52,178 nucleotides of DNA from an uncultured Opitutia bacterium (GTDB lineage Bacteria > Verrucomicrobiota > Verrucomicrobiia > Opitutales > Opitutaceae): positions 1 to 52,178 of the forward strand of contig CAIOTK010000356.1 of the NCBI GenBank assembly GCA_903861185.1, given 5' to 3'. The translations under genes were made by a program, and so were the position numbers. Below the pieces are notes generated by a model. The model was not told the DNA's origin. It ran no database searches and saw only the letters and a list, made by a program, of their open reading frames with translations. Of the stretch, positions 29,967 to 40,886 are shown piece after piece (the first letter of the stretch is position 1; each line of letters starts with the position of its first letter).

Positions 29967-32900
29967 TCAGCCGACCCATTGGCGTCCATTGCGGAAGAGC
30001 CGCATCCAGGGGCTGTCTTCGCCCCATCCGCGGGGCGCCCAGCTCAGGCAGGCGGAGCGGAATACCCGCTCAGGATGCGGCATCAGAATTGTGACGCGGC
30101 CGTCACGGCTGGTCAGGGCGGTCATCCCGGCAGGGGAGCCGTTCGGGTTCAAGGGGTAGCGCTGAGTCACCCGGTGGTGGTTGTCGACGAAGCGCGCCGC
30201 GACGAGTCCCGAGGTGCTGAACGCCTCCGCCGCAGCGGCGTCCGCGAATTCCGCTCGACCTTCTCCGTGGGCCACGGCCACCGGCAACACCGCACCCTCC
30301 ATCCCCGCGAACAGGAGGCTCGGGCTGCGCTCGATCCGCACCGAAACGTAGCGCGACTCGTAACGTTCGCTCTCGTTCTGGACGAAACGCGGCCATTCGG
30401 CGGCTCCCGGGATGATCTCGCGCAGATTGCTCATCATCTGGCAGCCATTGCAGACGCCGAGGGCGAAGGTGTCCGCGCGCGCGAAAAAGGCGGCGAACTC
30501 CGCCCGGGCCCGCTCGTTGAACAGGATGCTCTTGGCCCAACCCTCGCCGGCGCCGAGGACGTCCCCGTAACTGAAGCCACCGCAGGCCGCCAGGCCCCGG
30601 AAGTCGCGTAGGCTCACCCGGCCCGCAAGGATATCCGACATATGCACGTCCACCGGGGCGAAACCCGCCCGGTGGAACGCGGCCGCCATCTCGACCTCCC
30701 CGTTGACCCCCTGCTCGCGCAGGATCGCGAGGGGCGGCCGGCCCGTCAGGTCGCGGCCCACCGAAACCGTGAACGGCACCACCGGGCTTAGGCCGGGGTC
30801 CTCGCGATCGAGGCGCAGCCCGTGCTCGGACTCAGCGCAGGCCGGGTTGTCCCGCATCCCGGCCAGCCGCCGGGTCACATCCGACCAGAGATCCCGCAGG
30901 ACAAACAGGTCTTCGGACCAGAGTTCGGACCCGTTTTGGCGGACCGTGATCTGGGGAGCGGCGGTCGTCCGGCCGAGCGGGCGGGTGCAATCCGCCACGC
31001 TATGTGCCGCCAAGATCGCGTGAACCCTTGAGCGCTGGTCGGCCCGGATTTGGACCACGGCGCCCAGTTCCTCGGCGAACAGGGCCGCGAAGGGGTCGCG
31101 CGCGGCAGCGGGAAGGTCCAGGACGACGCCGCGGCGGCCAGCGAAAGCCATCTCGATTACGGTGACGATCAGCCCACCGTCGGATCGATCGTGGTACGCC
31201 AGCAGCAGGCCCTCCCGTGAGAGTTGCTGGATCGCGCCCCAGAAGCCGCGGAGATCCTCGGGCCGGTCAACGTCCGGAGGGGCCTCCCCGGTTTGGAGGA
31301 ACACTTGCGCGAGGATCGAGCCGCCCAGTCGGTCCCGGCCGCGGCCGAGATCGATCAACAGCAACTCGGAGTCGTCCACCGCCTGCAATTGAGGGGTGAG
31401 GGTGAGCCGGATGTCCGAGACCGGCGCGAATGCTGAGACGATGAGCGAGACCGGCGACGTGACCCGGCGGTCGGCGCCCCCCTCGGGCCAGACGGTCGAC
31501 ATGCTCATCGAGTCCTTGCCCACCGGGATGGTGATGCCGAGGGCGGGGCAGAGCTCCATCCCGACGGCGTGGACGGCCGCGTAGAGGTCGGCGGCCTCGC
31601 CGGGTACGGCTGGCGCCGCCATCCAGTTGGCGCTGAGATTAACGCTACCCAGCTCGCCGATCTGGGCGGCGGCGAGGTTCGTCAGCGCCTCCCCGACCGC
31701 GAGGCGGGCGGAGGCGGCCGCGTTGTTGACCGCCGCCGGCGTCCGTTCCCCCATCGCCATCGCCTCGCCGGTGTACCCGTCGTAGCCGGCCGCGGTCACG
31801 GCGCAGTCGGCGACCGGCACCTGCCAGGGTCCGACCATCTGATCGCGCGCGACTAAGCCGCCGAGCGTGCGGTCGCCGATCGAGATGAGGAAGGTCTTGT
31901 CGGCCACGGCGGGGTGCAGCAGCACCCGGCGAACGGCCTCCGCTAAGGGCGCGTCGATCTGCAGCGGAGCCAGCGGACGACGGCGAGACGTCTCCCGGCG
32001 GTGCATTCGGGGCGGCTTCCCCAGCAGCACCTCGAGGGGCAGGTCGATCGGCCGGTTGCCGAAGTGTTCGTCGGTAACGACAAGTTGCCGCTCGGCGGTG
32101 GCCTCGCCGACGACTGCGTACGGGGCCCGTTCCCGTTCGCAGATCTGGGCAAACTCCGGCATCCTCGCCGCCGGAATGGCCAGCACGTAACGTTCCTGCG
32201 ACTCGTTGCACCAGAGCTCCAGCGGGGACATCCCCGGTTCGTCGTTGGGCAAGCGGCGCAGCTCGAAGCGGCCGCCACGGCCCCCGTCGTTGACGAGCTC
32301 GGGCAGGGCGTTGGAGACGCCCCCGGCGCCGACGTCGTGGATGAAGGCGATGGGGTTCTCGTCGCCGAGAGCCCAGCAGCGGTCGATGACCTCCTGACAG
32401 CGGCGCTGCATCTCGGCGTTGTCGCGTTGCACGCTCGCGAAATCGAGGTCTTCGCTCCCGTGCCCGCTCGCGACCGAGCTGGCGGCGCCGCCTCCGAGCC
32501 CGATGAGCATTGCGGGACCGCCGAGGACGACGAGGTGGTCACCCGGTTCAATCGCTCCCTTGCGGACGTGTCCGGGACGGATGTTGCCGACGCCGCCCGC
32601 GAGCATGATCGGCTTGTGGTAGCCGCGGAGTTCCGGGCCGCCCGGGCCGGGCACCTCGGCCTCGTAGGCGCGGAAGTAACCGCAGAGCGCGGGGCGGCCG
32701 AACTCGTTGTTGAAGGCAGCGCCGCCCAAGGGGCCATCGAGCATAATCTCCGTGGGCGGCGCGAGCCGGGCGGGCCGGCCGCGATCGGTTTCCCACGGGC
32801 GCACCGCGCCGGGGAGACGGAGGTTGGAGACGGTGAAGCCGACGAGCCCCGCCTTGGGTTTGGCGCCGCGGCCGGTCGCACCCTCGTCGCGGATTTCACC

Positions 32901-33839
32901 GCCAGAGCCCGTGGCGGCACCGGGGAATGGGGAAATCGCGGTCGGGTGATTGTGGGTCTCGACCTTACAGAGGAGGTGGATTTCCTCGTCGCGCTCGACG
33001 TACCGTCCCGTGCGTGGATCCGCGAAGAAGCGGCGGCCGGGGTAGCCCGCGAGCACCGCGGCGTTGTCCTTGTAGGCCGAGAGGATCCCTGCGCTGTGCC
33101 GCTCGTGGGTGTGGCGGATCATCTGGAACAGGGAGCGGGCGCGGGCCTCACCGTCGATCTCCCAGGTGGCGTTAAAGATTTTGTGCCGGCAGTGCTCCGA
33201 ATTGGCCTGCGCAAACATCATCAGCTCCACGTCGTGCGGGTCGCGGCCGAGGTCCGCGAAGGCCCGGGCGAGGTAGTCGATCTCGTCTTCCGCGAGGGCG
33301 AGTCCGAGCGTCCGGTTGGCCTCGACGAGGGCGGCGCGGCCGCGCGTGCGCAGCGGGATCGGGGTGAGGGCGCGCGGCTCCTCGCGCCGGAAGAGGGCGG
33401 CGCAGGCCTCGAGGTCGGGGAAGACCACCTGTGTCATCCGGTCGTGCAGCCGGGCACGGATCCGGGCAGCGACTTCCGCCGCGGGCGGAGCATCGAGCTC
33501 CAGGGTGTACTCCACGACCCGCTCCAGCCGGCGCACGCTAGGGAGGCCGCAGTTGCGGGCGATGTCGGTCGCCTTGGACGACCAGGGAGAAAGTGTGCCC
33601 GGGCGGGGCCCCACCACGAAGGTCCAGCCCTCGCGGCGCTCGGCTGCGCGCCGGGGCCCGTAGGTCAGGAGCCGCGCGGCGAGTTCGAGCCCTCGGTCAT
33701 CGAGTGGGGCGCTGAGGTCGGCGAGGTGCACGAACTCGGCCGCAATCCCGTGGACCGGGGCGCCCGCCGCCACCAGGTCCTGGCGCAGTTTCTGCAGGCG
33801 GAACGGGGAGAGGGCGGGGGAGCCGCGGAGAATCAGCAT
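29967..33839 (-). CDS. purL: Phosphoribosylformylglycinamidine synthase, large single-chain type
   Basis: ATP-dependent fourth step of purine synthesis: FGAR plus glutamine to FGAM. 1290 aa, the one-chain form found in gammaproteobacteria and eukaryotes (E. coli 1295 aa), not the small PurS/PurL/PurQ complex. Domains in order: N-terminal PurS-like domain (to about 150), linker, first AIRS-type domain with [14 protein letters not shown] and [20 protein letters not shown], second AIRS-type domain with [10 protein letters not shown] and PVGKDSMSM, then a class I glutaminase with nucleophile Cys in GVCNGCQMM and the His/Glu pair in PHPERVFR. Start ATG 33839 ([14 protein letters not shown]) is the normal N-terminus. 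Divergent from purF-purM across 202 nt, which should hold both promoters; I see only weak TTGACC boxes (33926 plus strand) and no clear PurR-like operator. Confidence 0.97.
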   Translation of the reverse strand: MLILRGSPALSPFRLQKLRQDLVAAGAPVHGIAAEFVHLADLSAPLDDRGLELAARLLTYGPRRAAERREGWTFVVGPRPGTLSPWSSKATDIARNCGLPSVRRLERVVEYTLELDAPPAAEVAARIRARLHDRMTQVVFPDLEACAALFRREEPRALTPIPLRTRGRAALVEANRTLGLALAEDEIDYLARAFADLGRDPHDVELMMFAQANSEHCRHKIFNATWEIDGEARARSLFQMIRHTHERHSAGILSAYKDNAAVLAGYPGRRFFADPRTGRYVERDEEIHLLCKVETHNHPTAISPFPGAATGSGGEIRDEGATGRGAKPKAGLVGFTVSNLRLPGAVRPWETDRGRPARLAPPTEIMLDGPLGGAAFNNEFGRPALCGYFRAYEAEVPGPGGPELRGYHKPIMLAGGVGNIRPGHVRKGAIEPGDHLVVLGGPAMLIGLGGGAASSVASGHGSEDLDFASVQRDNAEMQRRCQEVIDRCWALGDENPIAFIHDVGAGGVSNALPELVNDGGRGGRFELRRLPNDEPGMSPLELWCNESQERYVLAIPAARMPEFAQICERERAPYAVVGEATAERQLVVTDEHFGNRPIDLPLEVLLGKPPRMHRRETSRRRPLAPLQIDAPLAEAVRRVLLHPAVADKTFLISIGDRTLGGLVARDQMVGPWQVPVADCAVTAAGYDGYTGEAMAMGERTPAAVNNAAASARLAVGEALTNLAAAQIGELGSVNLSANWMAAPAVPGEAADLYAAVHAVGMELCPALGITIPVGKDSMSMSTVWPEGGADRRVTSPVSLIVSAFAPVSDIRLTLTPQLQAVDDSELLLIDLGRGRDRLGGSILAQVFLQTGEAPPDVDRPEDLRGFWGAIQQLSREGLLLAYHDRSDGGLIVTVIEMAFAGRRGVVLDLPAAARDPFAALFAEELGAVVQIRADQRSRVHAILAAHSVADCTRPLGRTTAAPQITVRQNGSELWSEDLFVLRDLWSDVTRRLAGMRDNPACAESEHGLRLDREDPGLSPVVPFTVSVGRDLTGRPPLAILREQGVNGEVEMAAAFHRAGFAPVDVHMSDILAGRVSLRDFRGLAACGGFSYGDVLGAGEGWAKSILFNERARAEFAAFFARADTFALGVCNGCQMMSNLREIIPGAAEWPRFVQNESERYESRYVSVRIERSPSLLFAGMEGAVLPVAVAHGEGRAEFADAAAAEAFSTSGLVAARFVDNHHRVTQRYPLNPNGSPAGMTALTSRDGRVTILMPHPERVFRSACLSWAPRGWGEDSPWMRLFRNGRQWVG

Positions 33840-34041
33840 GGACGTCGGTGCGCGACGCTTTCGGATCGTGCGGGCACGGTCAAGGCGCCCCCGGCCCGAA
33901 TTTTTTTGCGCGGCGGAGAAAGCCGTTGACCAATCCATTCGGGTGCCCGAGATCACGCGGCGCTGATGATGCCTGCCGAGCGAATCCCGTCCCCCGGCCG
34001 CGCTACCCGTGGCTCCCGCCGGGGTCCGTCCTGGCCCGCTT

Positions 34042-35952
34042 ATGTCTGATCGCCTCAGTCACGAGTGCGGCATCGCCTTGGTGCGGCTGCTGAAGCCGCT
34101 CTCGTACTATCAAGAGAAGTACGGGACCCCGCTCTGGGGCTTTACCAAGTTGTTCCTCCTGATGGAGAAGCAGCATAACCGCGGGCAGGACGGCGCCGGC
34201 GTGGCCTGCGTGAAGCTGGAGATGCCGGCGGGCGTGCCCTTCATGTTCCGCGAGCGGAACATTAAGGCCAACCCGCTGGACCGGATCTTTCGGACGCTGC
34301 TCGATCAGTACCAAACCAAGGTCGCGGCCGGGGACATTCATCCGGAGTTCGCGGACACGGTGAAGCGCAACTTCGACTTTGGCGGAGAGTTGCTGCTCGG
34401 ACACCTGCGCTACGGCACTTCGGGCGGCTACAGCATCTCCTCCTGCCACCCGTATTTCCGCCGCAGCCCTTGGCCGACGCGCAATCTCGCGCTCTGCGGC
34501 AACTTTAACCTCACCAACACCGAGGAGCTGAACCAGTCCTTGATCGCGATGGGCCAGCACCCGATCTTCGCGACGGACACCCAAGCGATCCTCGAGAAGA
34601 TCGGCTTCTTCCTCGATGAGGAGCACGAGGACAATTACCGCTACCTCCGTACCCGCGACCTCGGCGGCGAACAGCTCTCGCGCCGCATCAGCGAGGAGCT
34701 GGATCTGACCCGCGTGCTCACGCGCGCGTCCCAGAAGTGGGATGGCGGCTACGTGCTCTGCGGCCTCGTCGGCAGCGGCGATGCCTTCGTCGCACGCGAT
34801 CCGGCGGGCATCCGCCCCTGCTTTTGCTTCCAGAACGACGAGGTGGTCGCGTTCGCTTCCGAGCGCGCGCCGCTGATGACGGTGTTCGATCTCGCCGCTG
34901 AGGAGGTGCGTGAGCTCGCCCCCGGCCACGTCTGCGTGATCAAAAGTTCCGGGCGAATCACCGAGGCGCCCTTCACCGCGCCGCTGCCGCGCGCCTCCTG
35001 CTCCTTTGAGCGGATCTACTTCTCCCGCGGCAATGACGTGGATATTTACCGCGAGCGCCAGGAACTCGGCGCCCAGCTGGCCCCGCGGGTGGTCGAACGG
35101 ATCCGGAGCGACTGGGAAAACACGGTCTTTAGCTTTATCCCCAACACCTCCGAGACCGCGTTCTACGGGCTGATGTCCGCCCTGCGGGCCCGGCGCCGCG
35201 ACGAGGTCAAGGCGGCCATCCTAGGCGCGGCCCGCGAGGGCCGGCTCGATGAGGCGTTGCTCGACGACCTCATCCTGCGCAATTGGCCGCGCGGCGAGAA
35301 GGTGGTTAGCAAGGACATCAAGCTACGGACGTTCATCGGCCAGGAGACGATGCGTAATCAGCTCGCTAGCCACGTCTACGACATCACTTACGGTTCGATC
35401 CGCGCCGGCCGCGACACGCTCGTGGTGGTGGACGACTCGATCGTCCGCGGCACCACGCTGCGGCGCTCGATCCTACGCATCCTCGCCCGCCTCGGGCCCC
35501 GGCGCATCGTCATCGCCTCGACCGCGCCCCAGATCCGCTACCCCGATTGCTACGGGATCGATATGTCTGAGCTGGGGAAATTCATCGCCTTCGAGGCGGC
35601 CGTGGCGCTGCTCCGCGAGCGGGGCCAAGCGTCCGTCCTCGAGGAGGTCTACGAATTGTGTCGCCGCGAGGTCCGCGACGGCGGCGGGAGCAACCACGTG
35701 CGCTTGGTCTACGAGCCGTTCTCCGCCGAGGACATTTCGCGCAAAATCGTCGAGCTGGTGCGTCCCAAGCAGCTCGATTGGACGGGTGAGGTGGAGCTGA
35801 TCTTCCAGTCGATCGAGAGCCTGCACGCGGCCGTGCCCCACCATACGGGGGACTGGTACTTTACCGGCCGGTACCCGACTCCGGGTGGATACCGCGTGGT
35901 CAATCAGGCCTTCGTGAACTACTTTGAGAAGAGCGCGGGCCGAAGCTACTGA
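34042..35952 (+). CDS. purF: Amidophosphoribosyltransferase, long form
   Basis: First committed step of purine synthesis: PRPP plus glutamine to phosphoribosylamine. 636 aa, longer than the about 470-505 aa of E. coli or Bacillus PurF and similar to the long forms of Bacteroidetes and relatives. An N-terminal Ntn glutaminase domain has its nucleophile at C9 ([13 protein letters not shown]), so an eight-residue propeptide must be removed. [18 protein letters not shown] and NTEELN follow. The phosphoribosyltransferase domain has the PRPP loop [12 protein letters not shown], aspartates at 464-465. Relative to short PurF there is extra sequence between these domains ([20 protein letters not shown]) and at the C-terminus. 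purM starts one base after the stop (TGAGATG). Confidence 0.92.
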   Translation: MSDRLSHECGIALVRLLKPLSYYQEKYGTPLWGFTKLFLLMEKQHNRGQDGAGVACVKLEMPAGVPFMFRERNIKANPLDRIFRTLLDQYQTKVAAGDIHPEFADTVKRNFDFGGELLLGHLRYGTSGGYSISSCHPYFRRSPWPTRNLALCGNFNLTNTEELNQSLIAMGQHPIFATDTQAILEKIGFFLDEEHEDNYRYLRTRDLGGEQLSRRISEELDLTRVLTRASQKWDGGYVLCGLVGSGDAFVARDPAGIRPCFCFQNDEVVAFASERAPLMTVFDLAAEEVRELAPGHVCVIKSSGRITEAPFTAPLPRASCSFERIYFSRGNDVDIYRERQELGAQLAPRVVERIRSDWENTVFSFIPNTSETAFYGLMSALRARRRDEVKAAILGAAREGRLDEALLDDLILRNWPRGEKVVSKDIKLRTFIGQETMRNQLASHVYDITYGSIRAGRDTLVVVDDSIVRGTTLRRSILRILARLGPRRIVIASTAPQIRYPDCYGIDMSELGKFIAFEAAVALLRERGQASVLEEVYELCRREVRDGGGSNHVRLVYEPFSAEDISRKIVELVRPKQLDWTGEVELIFQSIESLHAAVPHHTGDWYFTGRYPTPGGYRVVNQAFVNYFEKSAGRSY

Positions 35953-35953
35953 G

Positions 35954-37060
35954 ATGGCCCTTTCCTACGAGTCCTCCGGCGTCCGTTACGACCAGCTCGA
36001 CGCCTTCAAACGCGCCTGCCAGCAGGCCGCCCGCACGACCGCCGCGGCCCTCGCCGGCCACGGTTACGCTGAACCGGCTTCCACGCGGGGCGAGAGTGCC
36101 TACCTGATCGAGGGCGCGGATCACTTTCTTGCCCACGTGGAGGAGGGGCTGGGCACCAAGAATCTGGTCGCCGACGCCGTCGCCGCCCTCACCGGTCGCA
36201 CTTATTACCGCGAGGTCGCGATCGACACGGTCGCGACGATGGTGAACGACCTCATCACCTGTGGCGCGCTGCCGGTCTCCGTGGCGATGCACGCCGCGGT
36301 GGGCGACTCCGCTTGGTTCGCGGATGCGGCGCGCACGGAGGCCCTCGTCGCTGGTTTCGCGGAAGGCTGCCGCCAGGCGGGCGCAGTCTGGGGCGGCGGC
36401 GAGACGCCCACGCTCGGCGGCGTGGTCGAGCGCCCGGCCATTGTTCTCGCGGGCTCCGCGCTTGGCCGCATCGCCCCCAAGAATCTCCGCATCACCGGGG
36501 AGGTCCGCGAGGGTGACGCCATCGTCTTCCTCGCCAGTTCCGGTGTGCAGACTAACGGGCTGACGCTCTGCCGGCGCATCGCGGCGCAGCTGCCGCAGGG
36601 CTACCTGACGCCGGTCGGGCACGGAGATCCGCGGACCTACGGGGAGGCCCTGCTGGCCCCCTCGGTAATTTACGTGGCCTTTGTCCGCGAGTGCCAGCGC
36701 CGCGGCCTGCGGCTGAACTACCTCGCGCACGTTACCGGCCACGGCTGGCGCAAGCTGATGCGGCTCGAGGAGCCCTTTGTCTACGAGATCACGGCGCCAC
36801 GTCCCGCGCCGGCCCTGTTCCGCTTTATTATGGAGGCGGGCCCGGTTGAGCTGCGCGAAGCGTACGCGACCTTCAATATGGGTGTCGGCTTCGCGGCTTA
36901 CGTGGCCCCCGAGCTCGCGCCTGCGGTACTCGCGGCCGCGCAGGCGACGGGTTACGACGCTTGGCTGGCGGGCCGCGTCCGCCGCGAGGGCTCCCGCAAG
37001 GCCGTCGTCGTCCCGGACCTGGGCCTCGCTTTCGAGGGCGACACGCTCCAGGTCCGTTGA
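35954..37060 (+). CDS. purM: Divergent AIR synthase (PurM family)
   Basis: 368-aa member of the PurM/AIR synthase fold, placed one base after purF, so most likely the fifth step (FGAM to AIR). Kept features: GTKN (67-70), DTVATMVNDL (91-100, metal/ATP-site aspartates), FAEGCRQAGAVWGGGETPTLGG (about 135-156), SSGVQTNGLTLCR, and FNMGVGFAAYV near the end. The N-terminal Y-x-x-AGVD-I motif of canonical PurM is missing (VRYDQLDAFKRACQQ instead), and the middle THVTGGG-type loop reads AHVTGHGWRKL, with an unusual RLEEPFVYEI after it. It is either a lineage-specific true AIR synthase or a paralogue; the operon context favours the former. Convergent with the fusion dehydrogenase across 10 nt. Confidence 0.82.
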   Translation: MALSYESSGVRYDQLDAFKRACQQAARTTAAALAGHGYAEPASTRGESAYLIEGADHFLAHVEEGLGTKNLVADAVAALTGRTYYREVAIDTVATMVNDLITCGALPVSVAMHAAVGDSAWFADAARTEALVAGFAEGCRQAGAVWGGGETPTLGGVVERPAIVLAGSALGRIAPKNLRITGEVREGDAIVFLASSGVQTNGLTLCRRIAAQLPQGYLTPVGHGDPRTYGEALLAPSVIYVAFVRECQRRGLRLNYLAHVTGHGWRKLMRLEEPFVYEITAPRPAPALFRFIMEAGPVELREAYATFNMGVGFAAYVAPELAPAVLAAAQATGYDAWLAGRVRREGSRKAVVVPDLGLAFEGDTLQVR

Positions 37061-37070
37061 GCTTCGGCGT

Positions 37071-40000
37071 TCAGGGTTTGCCCGGCGCCACCTGCCGGTC
37101 GCTGCGCAGGTAGGCGAGGAGATCGCGGACCTCGTCAGTCGCGAGCGAGCGCAGGAGCCCCTCCGGCATCAGGGAGATCGCCGCGGTGTCCCGGGAAACG
37201 ATGTCCGCGCGCGCGACCACGGTATCTTGGCCGACGGAGCGCAGGGTCACCTGGCGTTCATCCTCCGCGCGGACGTTGCCCGCGAGGGTGCGCCCGTCCC
37301 GGGTGGTGATCGTCACCAGCCGATAACTCTCCTGCATCACCTCGCTGGGGTTGATGATCTCGGTGAGAATGTAGTCGAGGTTCGCCCGGTTGGAGCCCGT
37401 CAGGTCCGGGCCAATTTCGCCTCCCTGGTCGAAGAGGCGGTGGCATGCGGCGCAGGTGCGCTCGAACACGCCCCGGCCCCGCGCGGGATCGGCCTTCGCG
37501 AACTCCTCCTCGGTGAGGACGCGCTTGAGGCGGGCGATCTCGGCGAGCTTCTCCTCGTCCGGCTGCGCTACCGCGCCCCAGAAATCGCCGAAGGCGGGCC
37601 CGATCACCCGCTGGAGCTGGCGGGCGGCGAACGCCGTGACGTCCCGGCGCGGGACCGCATCGCGGCGCAGCGCGCCGAACAGGGCCTGGGCCGAGGCGCG
37701 GCGCGCCGAGAGGGTCAGGATCGCCTCCGCGCGGTCGCCTGCGTCGAGGGCGGCGTAGCGCGCGAGGAGCTCCCGGGCGATGCCCGGATCCTCGAAGGCG
37801 GCGAGGGCTCGGATCGCGTCGCGCCGGAGGTTGGGTTCATCGATCAGGCGCAGGACGGCAGGCAGCGCCTCCGGGGCGGCGTCTCGGGCGAACGCCTGCA
37901 GGATCTCACGGCGCTGGGCGACCCCGGTGGCGGGATCGCCCAGCGCGGCGAGCCGGGTCGCCCGCGCCTTGGCGTCCCCGAAGAGCTGGCCGACCTGCGC
38001 GAGCAGTTCCCGCACGTTACCATCACCCGCAGCCTCCAGCGCGGCGGCGGTGGCGGCCCACGCGGGGGGCGCCACCGCGTCCCGACGGCCCTGCGCCGCG
38101 AGGCCATCGCGGAGGCCCTCCAGGAGCACCTGCCGCGCTGCCTGCGCGGTCGCGGCGCCGAGGGCGGCGGCGACGGGCGCCAGTTGATCCGCGGCGACCG
38201 CCCTTCGGGCAGCCCAGCGCGCGAGCACCGGGATCTGGCCTCCGGCCACGAGCCCGAGGGCGCGGGCGGGGTCGGCGGGCACGAGCGGCTCAAGGGCGAA
38301 CCAGAGCATCTTCGGCAGATTGTGATCCGTCGCGTCGGTAGCGTGGCTCACCAGGCCGGTGAGGATGTCCCAGCGCTGCGCCGCGGGCATCCGTTGCAGG
38401 GCGGCGGTCACGGCGAGCCGCACCACCGGGGAAGGGTCGCTTTTGGCCAACTGGCCGAACTTGACCACGGCCTCCGAGCCGACGGCCCGGTCCTCGGCGA
38501 GAAGTTGCACGGCCCAGGCGCGGACCGAGGCCTCAGGATGATCTAGGGCGTCTCGCAGGAGAGACGGCGTCGCGGTGCCGGTGACGTGCAGCGCCCAGAG
38601 CGCGCGCAGCTTCCCGGCCCCGTCGGGCGCGTCCCGGAAGATTGCCTGAAGCCGGGGCGCGACCGCCGGAGAGAGGCGACCTTCCGCCGCGCGCTGCTGC
38701 AGCAGCACCCGGGCGCGGCGGCTGTACCAGTCGTTGCGGTGATTCAGCAGCTCAAGCAGCTCGGGGTCCGACTTCGCTGCCAGATTGAGGCCGGCCCTGC
38801 CGGGCAGTCCCTTGGGGGCCACGCGGTAGATGCGGCCGGTGTCCTTGGCGTCGACCGAGTTGCCGCAGATGTCACCATCGTGCCAGTCGAGCACGTAGAC
38901 CGCGCCGTCGGGTCCCGTCTCCACGCTGAATCCAACCCACGCGGGATCGTTGGCCAGTAGGGTGTCGTCTCCGTGGCGGCCGACGAAGCCGGAGCCGCGG
39001 GGCTCCAGAATGTCGGAGAGCAGTGCGTGCTCGTGGATGTTCGCCATAAAGATGCGACCGCGGTACTCGCGCGGGAAGGCGTCCGCGAGGTAGACCCTTG
39101 CGCCGCCGTGCGCGGAGCGGTGGTGATGGTCGGCGATCGTACGGATGTCTTCGTAGACGTGGGGATTAAGGTGCTTGCCGCCCTGCCGGTGGTAAACGCC
39201 GCCGGGGATCACGTGCCAGAGGTGAGGGATGACGCAGGCGGTGATGAACATCTGGCCGTGTTCGTCGAAATCGAGACCCCACGGGTTGCTGAAGCCGTGC
39301 GCCACCACCTCGAAGCGGTCCTTGACCGGATGGTAGCGCCAGACGCCGCCGTCGATGTATTGCCCGTCCACCACCGGGATCTTCTCGGGGAAGGCGTCGC
39401 CGCGACGGTAAACGCGGCCGCCGTCCGCGGGCTTGCCCACGGTAGAGCGGGTCGCGAAGCCCTGGCAGCCGTAGAGCCAGCCATCCGGGCCCCAATTGAA
39501 GCTGTTGAGCGTCTCGTGGCGGTCTTGGATGCCCCAGCCGGTCAGCCGGACTTGGATGTCGGCATCGGCTAGATCGTCGCCGTCGCGGTCGGGCACGAAC
39601 AGGAGGTTGGGCGGAGCCCCGAGCCAGAGCCCCCCGAAGCCGACCGCGATCGCGGCCGGGAAAGGGATGCCCTCGAGGAACACCTTCCGCCGGTCGAACG
39701 TGCCGTCGCCGTCGGTGTCCTCGAGGATCAGGATGCGGCTGTCCCCGTGGTTGGCGAAGCCGGTGCGGCGGGTCTCGTAGTCCCGGTTCTCCGCGATCCA
39801 CAGGCGCCCGCGGTCGTCCCAGCAAAAGGCCATCGGTTGCGTGATCATCGGCTCCGCCGCGGCGAGGCGGACCTCGAGGCCGGGGGCGGTCGTCATCCGG
39901 GAGAGCGCCTGTTCGCCGGTAAGGAACGGGGCGGACTTCGCCTCGGCCCGCGCGAGATTCCACAGCACGAAGTCCGAACGCTCGCCGGTGTAGGTTTTCC

Positions 40001-40886
40001 ACGCCTCCATCAGCCCCACGTCGTCGAGCGGTCCGGTGTAGACGACGAGCTGGTGGCGGAAGATCTCCGCGCGGCCGCGCGCAACGGTCCAGTCGCCGGC
40101 GATGGCGCGGCTCGGCCCGGCGCCGAGCTGCTTGTCAACCCGCCACGGCAGCGGGTAGCCCGGGTTCCGCGGGTGGTCGAGAATAGCGATATGTGCGGGA
40201 TCCGGGCGACCTTCCACCTTGAGCCCGATGTCGAGCCAGACCGCGCGCTGGCCGTTGGCGCGCTCGTTGCGCTGGCGGTTGCTGTTGGAGACCGCGCCTT
40301 CCATCCCGGCCCGCCACGGCATCCGGAGAAAGAGCCCTCCGTAGTCGTACTTCCCGACGGTGAGGTCGACGAGCCCCTCGCCCTTCCATTCGAGGTCGAT
40401 CAGGTAGCGTCCGTCCGACTCCCGGAAGGTCCAAGTCTGCGTCTCCGCCATCACCGGCTGGCCCGCCTCGTCGAGCAGGTGGTAAAGGGTGGACCACCGC
40501 ACCTCGCTGCCCTGCGCGACCAGCGGGTTCAGCGCGACGCGCCGCCAATGGCTGGCGCCGGGATTATGGAAGTAGTCGCGGCCGTTGACGCGGGTGAGCC
40601 CCCAGTAGATGCCGGTCTGGTGGCGGTGGTGGCCGGGGCTGAACTCGGTGAGGACGCCGCGGCCGTCCGGCGCGACGAGCGGGTGCAGGTACGGGCGGAA
40701 ATCGGGGCGCGCGTGCTGGGTGAGCACCGGCTCTGCGGTGCCGTCGCGGAGAACGGCGATCGTGTGCTGTGCGGCATCGTGCCGGAGGGTAAGGCCGGCG
40801 GCCACCAGCGTGCCGGGGAGCAGCGCGGCGAGGAATCGCCAGGCGCGGCGGGGCAGGGCGGTGCGGAGGCCTTTAGCGGATTTCAC
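37071..40886 (-). CDS. DUF6807 (PmoA) domain fused to PVC dehydrogenase with c-type heme
   Basis: 1271-aa multidomain extracytoplasmic protein. A signal-like segment (FLAALLPGTLVAAGLTL) is followed by a DUF6807/'methane oxygenase PmoA' family domain at about 30-310 (GVLTEFSPGHHRHQTGIYWG is its typical His-rich core). About 335-690 is the PVC 'membrane-bound dehydrogenase' beta-propeller (EVRLAAAEPMITQPMAF, GRLWIAENRDYE, GAVYVLDWHDGDICG). About 690-1110 is HEAT-like repeats. The C-terminal heme domain has CAACH at 1145-1149 and SLMPEG as likely Met ligand. The PmoA name is historical; the domain is not a methane monooxygenase. The start is GTG 40886, overlapping the sulfatase end by 14 nt. Third gene of the receptor-sulfatase unit. 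Likely an electron-transferring oxidase of an imported or surface-bound substrate; substrate unknown. Confidence 0.83.
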   Translation of the reverse strand: MKSAKGLRTALPRRAWRFLAALLPGTLVAAGLTLRHDAAQHTIAVLRDGTAEPVLTQHARPDFRPYLHPLVAPDGRGVLTEFSPGHHRHQTGIYWGLTRVNGRDYFHNPGASHWRRVALNPLVAQGSEVRWSTLYHLLDEAGQPVMAETQTWTFRESDGRYLIDLEWKGEGLVDLTVGKYDYGGLFLRMPWRAGMEGAVSNSNRQRNERANGQRAVWLDIGLKVEGRPDPAHIAILDHPRNPGYPLPWRVDKQLGAGPSRAIAGDWTVARGRAEIFRHQLVVYTGPLDDVGLMEAWKTYTGERSDFVLWNLARAEAKSAPFLTGEQALSRMTTAPGLEVRLAAAEPMITQPMAFCWDDRGRLWIAENRDYETRRTGFANHGDSRILILEDTDGDGTFDRRKVFLEGIPFPAAIAVGFGGLWLGAPPNLLFVPDRDGDDLADADIQVRLTGWGIQDRHETLNSFNWGPDGWLYGCQGFATRSTVGKPADGGRVYRRGDAFPEKIPVVDGQYIDGGVWRYHPVKDRFEVVAHGFSNPWGLDFDEHGQMFITACVIPHLWHVIPGGVYHRQGGKHLNPHVYEDIRTIADHHHRSAHGGARVYLADAFPREYRGRIFMANIHEHALLSDILEPRGSGFVGRHGDDTLLANDPAWVGFSVETGPDGAVYVLDWHDGDICGNSVDAKDTGRIYRVAPKGLPGRAGLNLAAKSDPELLELLNHRNDWYSRRARVLLQQRAAEGRLSPAVAPRLQAIFRDAPDGAGKLRALWALHVTGTATPSLLRDALDHPEASVRAWAVQLLAEDRAVGSEAVVKFGQLAKSDPSPVVRLAVTAALQRMPAAQRWDILTGLVSHATDATDHNLPKMLWFALEPLVPADPARALGLVAGGQIPVLARWAARRAVAADQLAPVAAALGAATAQAARQVLLEGLRDGLAAQGRRDAVAPPAWAATAAALEAAGDGNVRELLAQVGQLFGDAKARATRLAALGDPATGVAQRREILQAFARDAAPEALPAVLRLIDEPNLRRDAIRALAAFEDPGIARELLARYAALDAGDRAEAILTLSARRASAQALFGALRRDAVPRRDVTAFAARQLQRVIGPAFGDFWGAVAQPDEEKLAEIARLKRVLTEEEFAKADPARGRGVFERTCAACHRLFDQGGEIGPDLTGSNRANLDYILTEIINPSEVMQESYRLVTITTRDGRTLAGNVRAEDERQVTLRSVGQDTVVARADIVSRDTAAISLMPEGLLRSLATDEVRDLLAYLRSDRQVAPGKP

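Noticed and set aside
32001-33929. Long plus-strand open frame (about 640 codons) opposite purL
   Set aside because: Antisense shadow in GC-rich DNA; composition is not protein-like and purL on the other strand is certain.
37071-40886. Reading the PmoA label as particulate methane monooxygenase
   Set aside because: The domain is DUF6807-like and soluble; no membrane-bound copper monooxygenase subunits are present.
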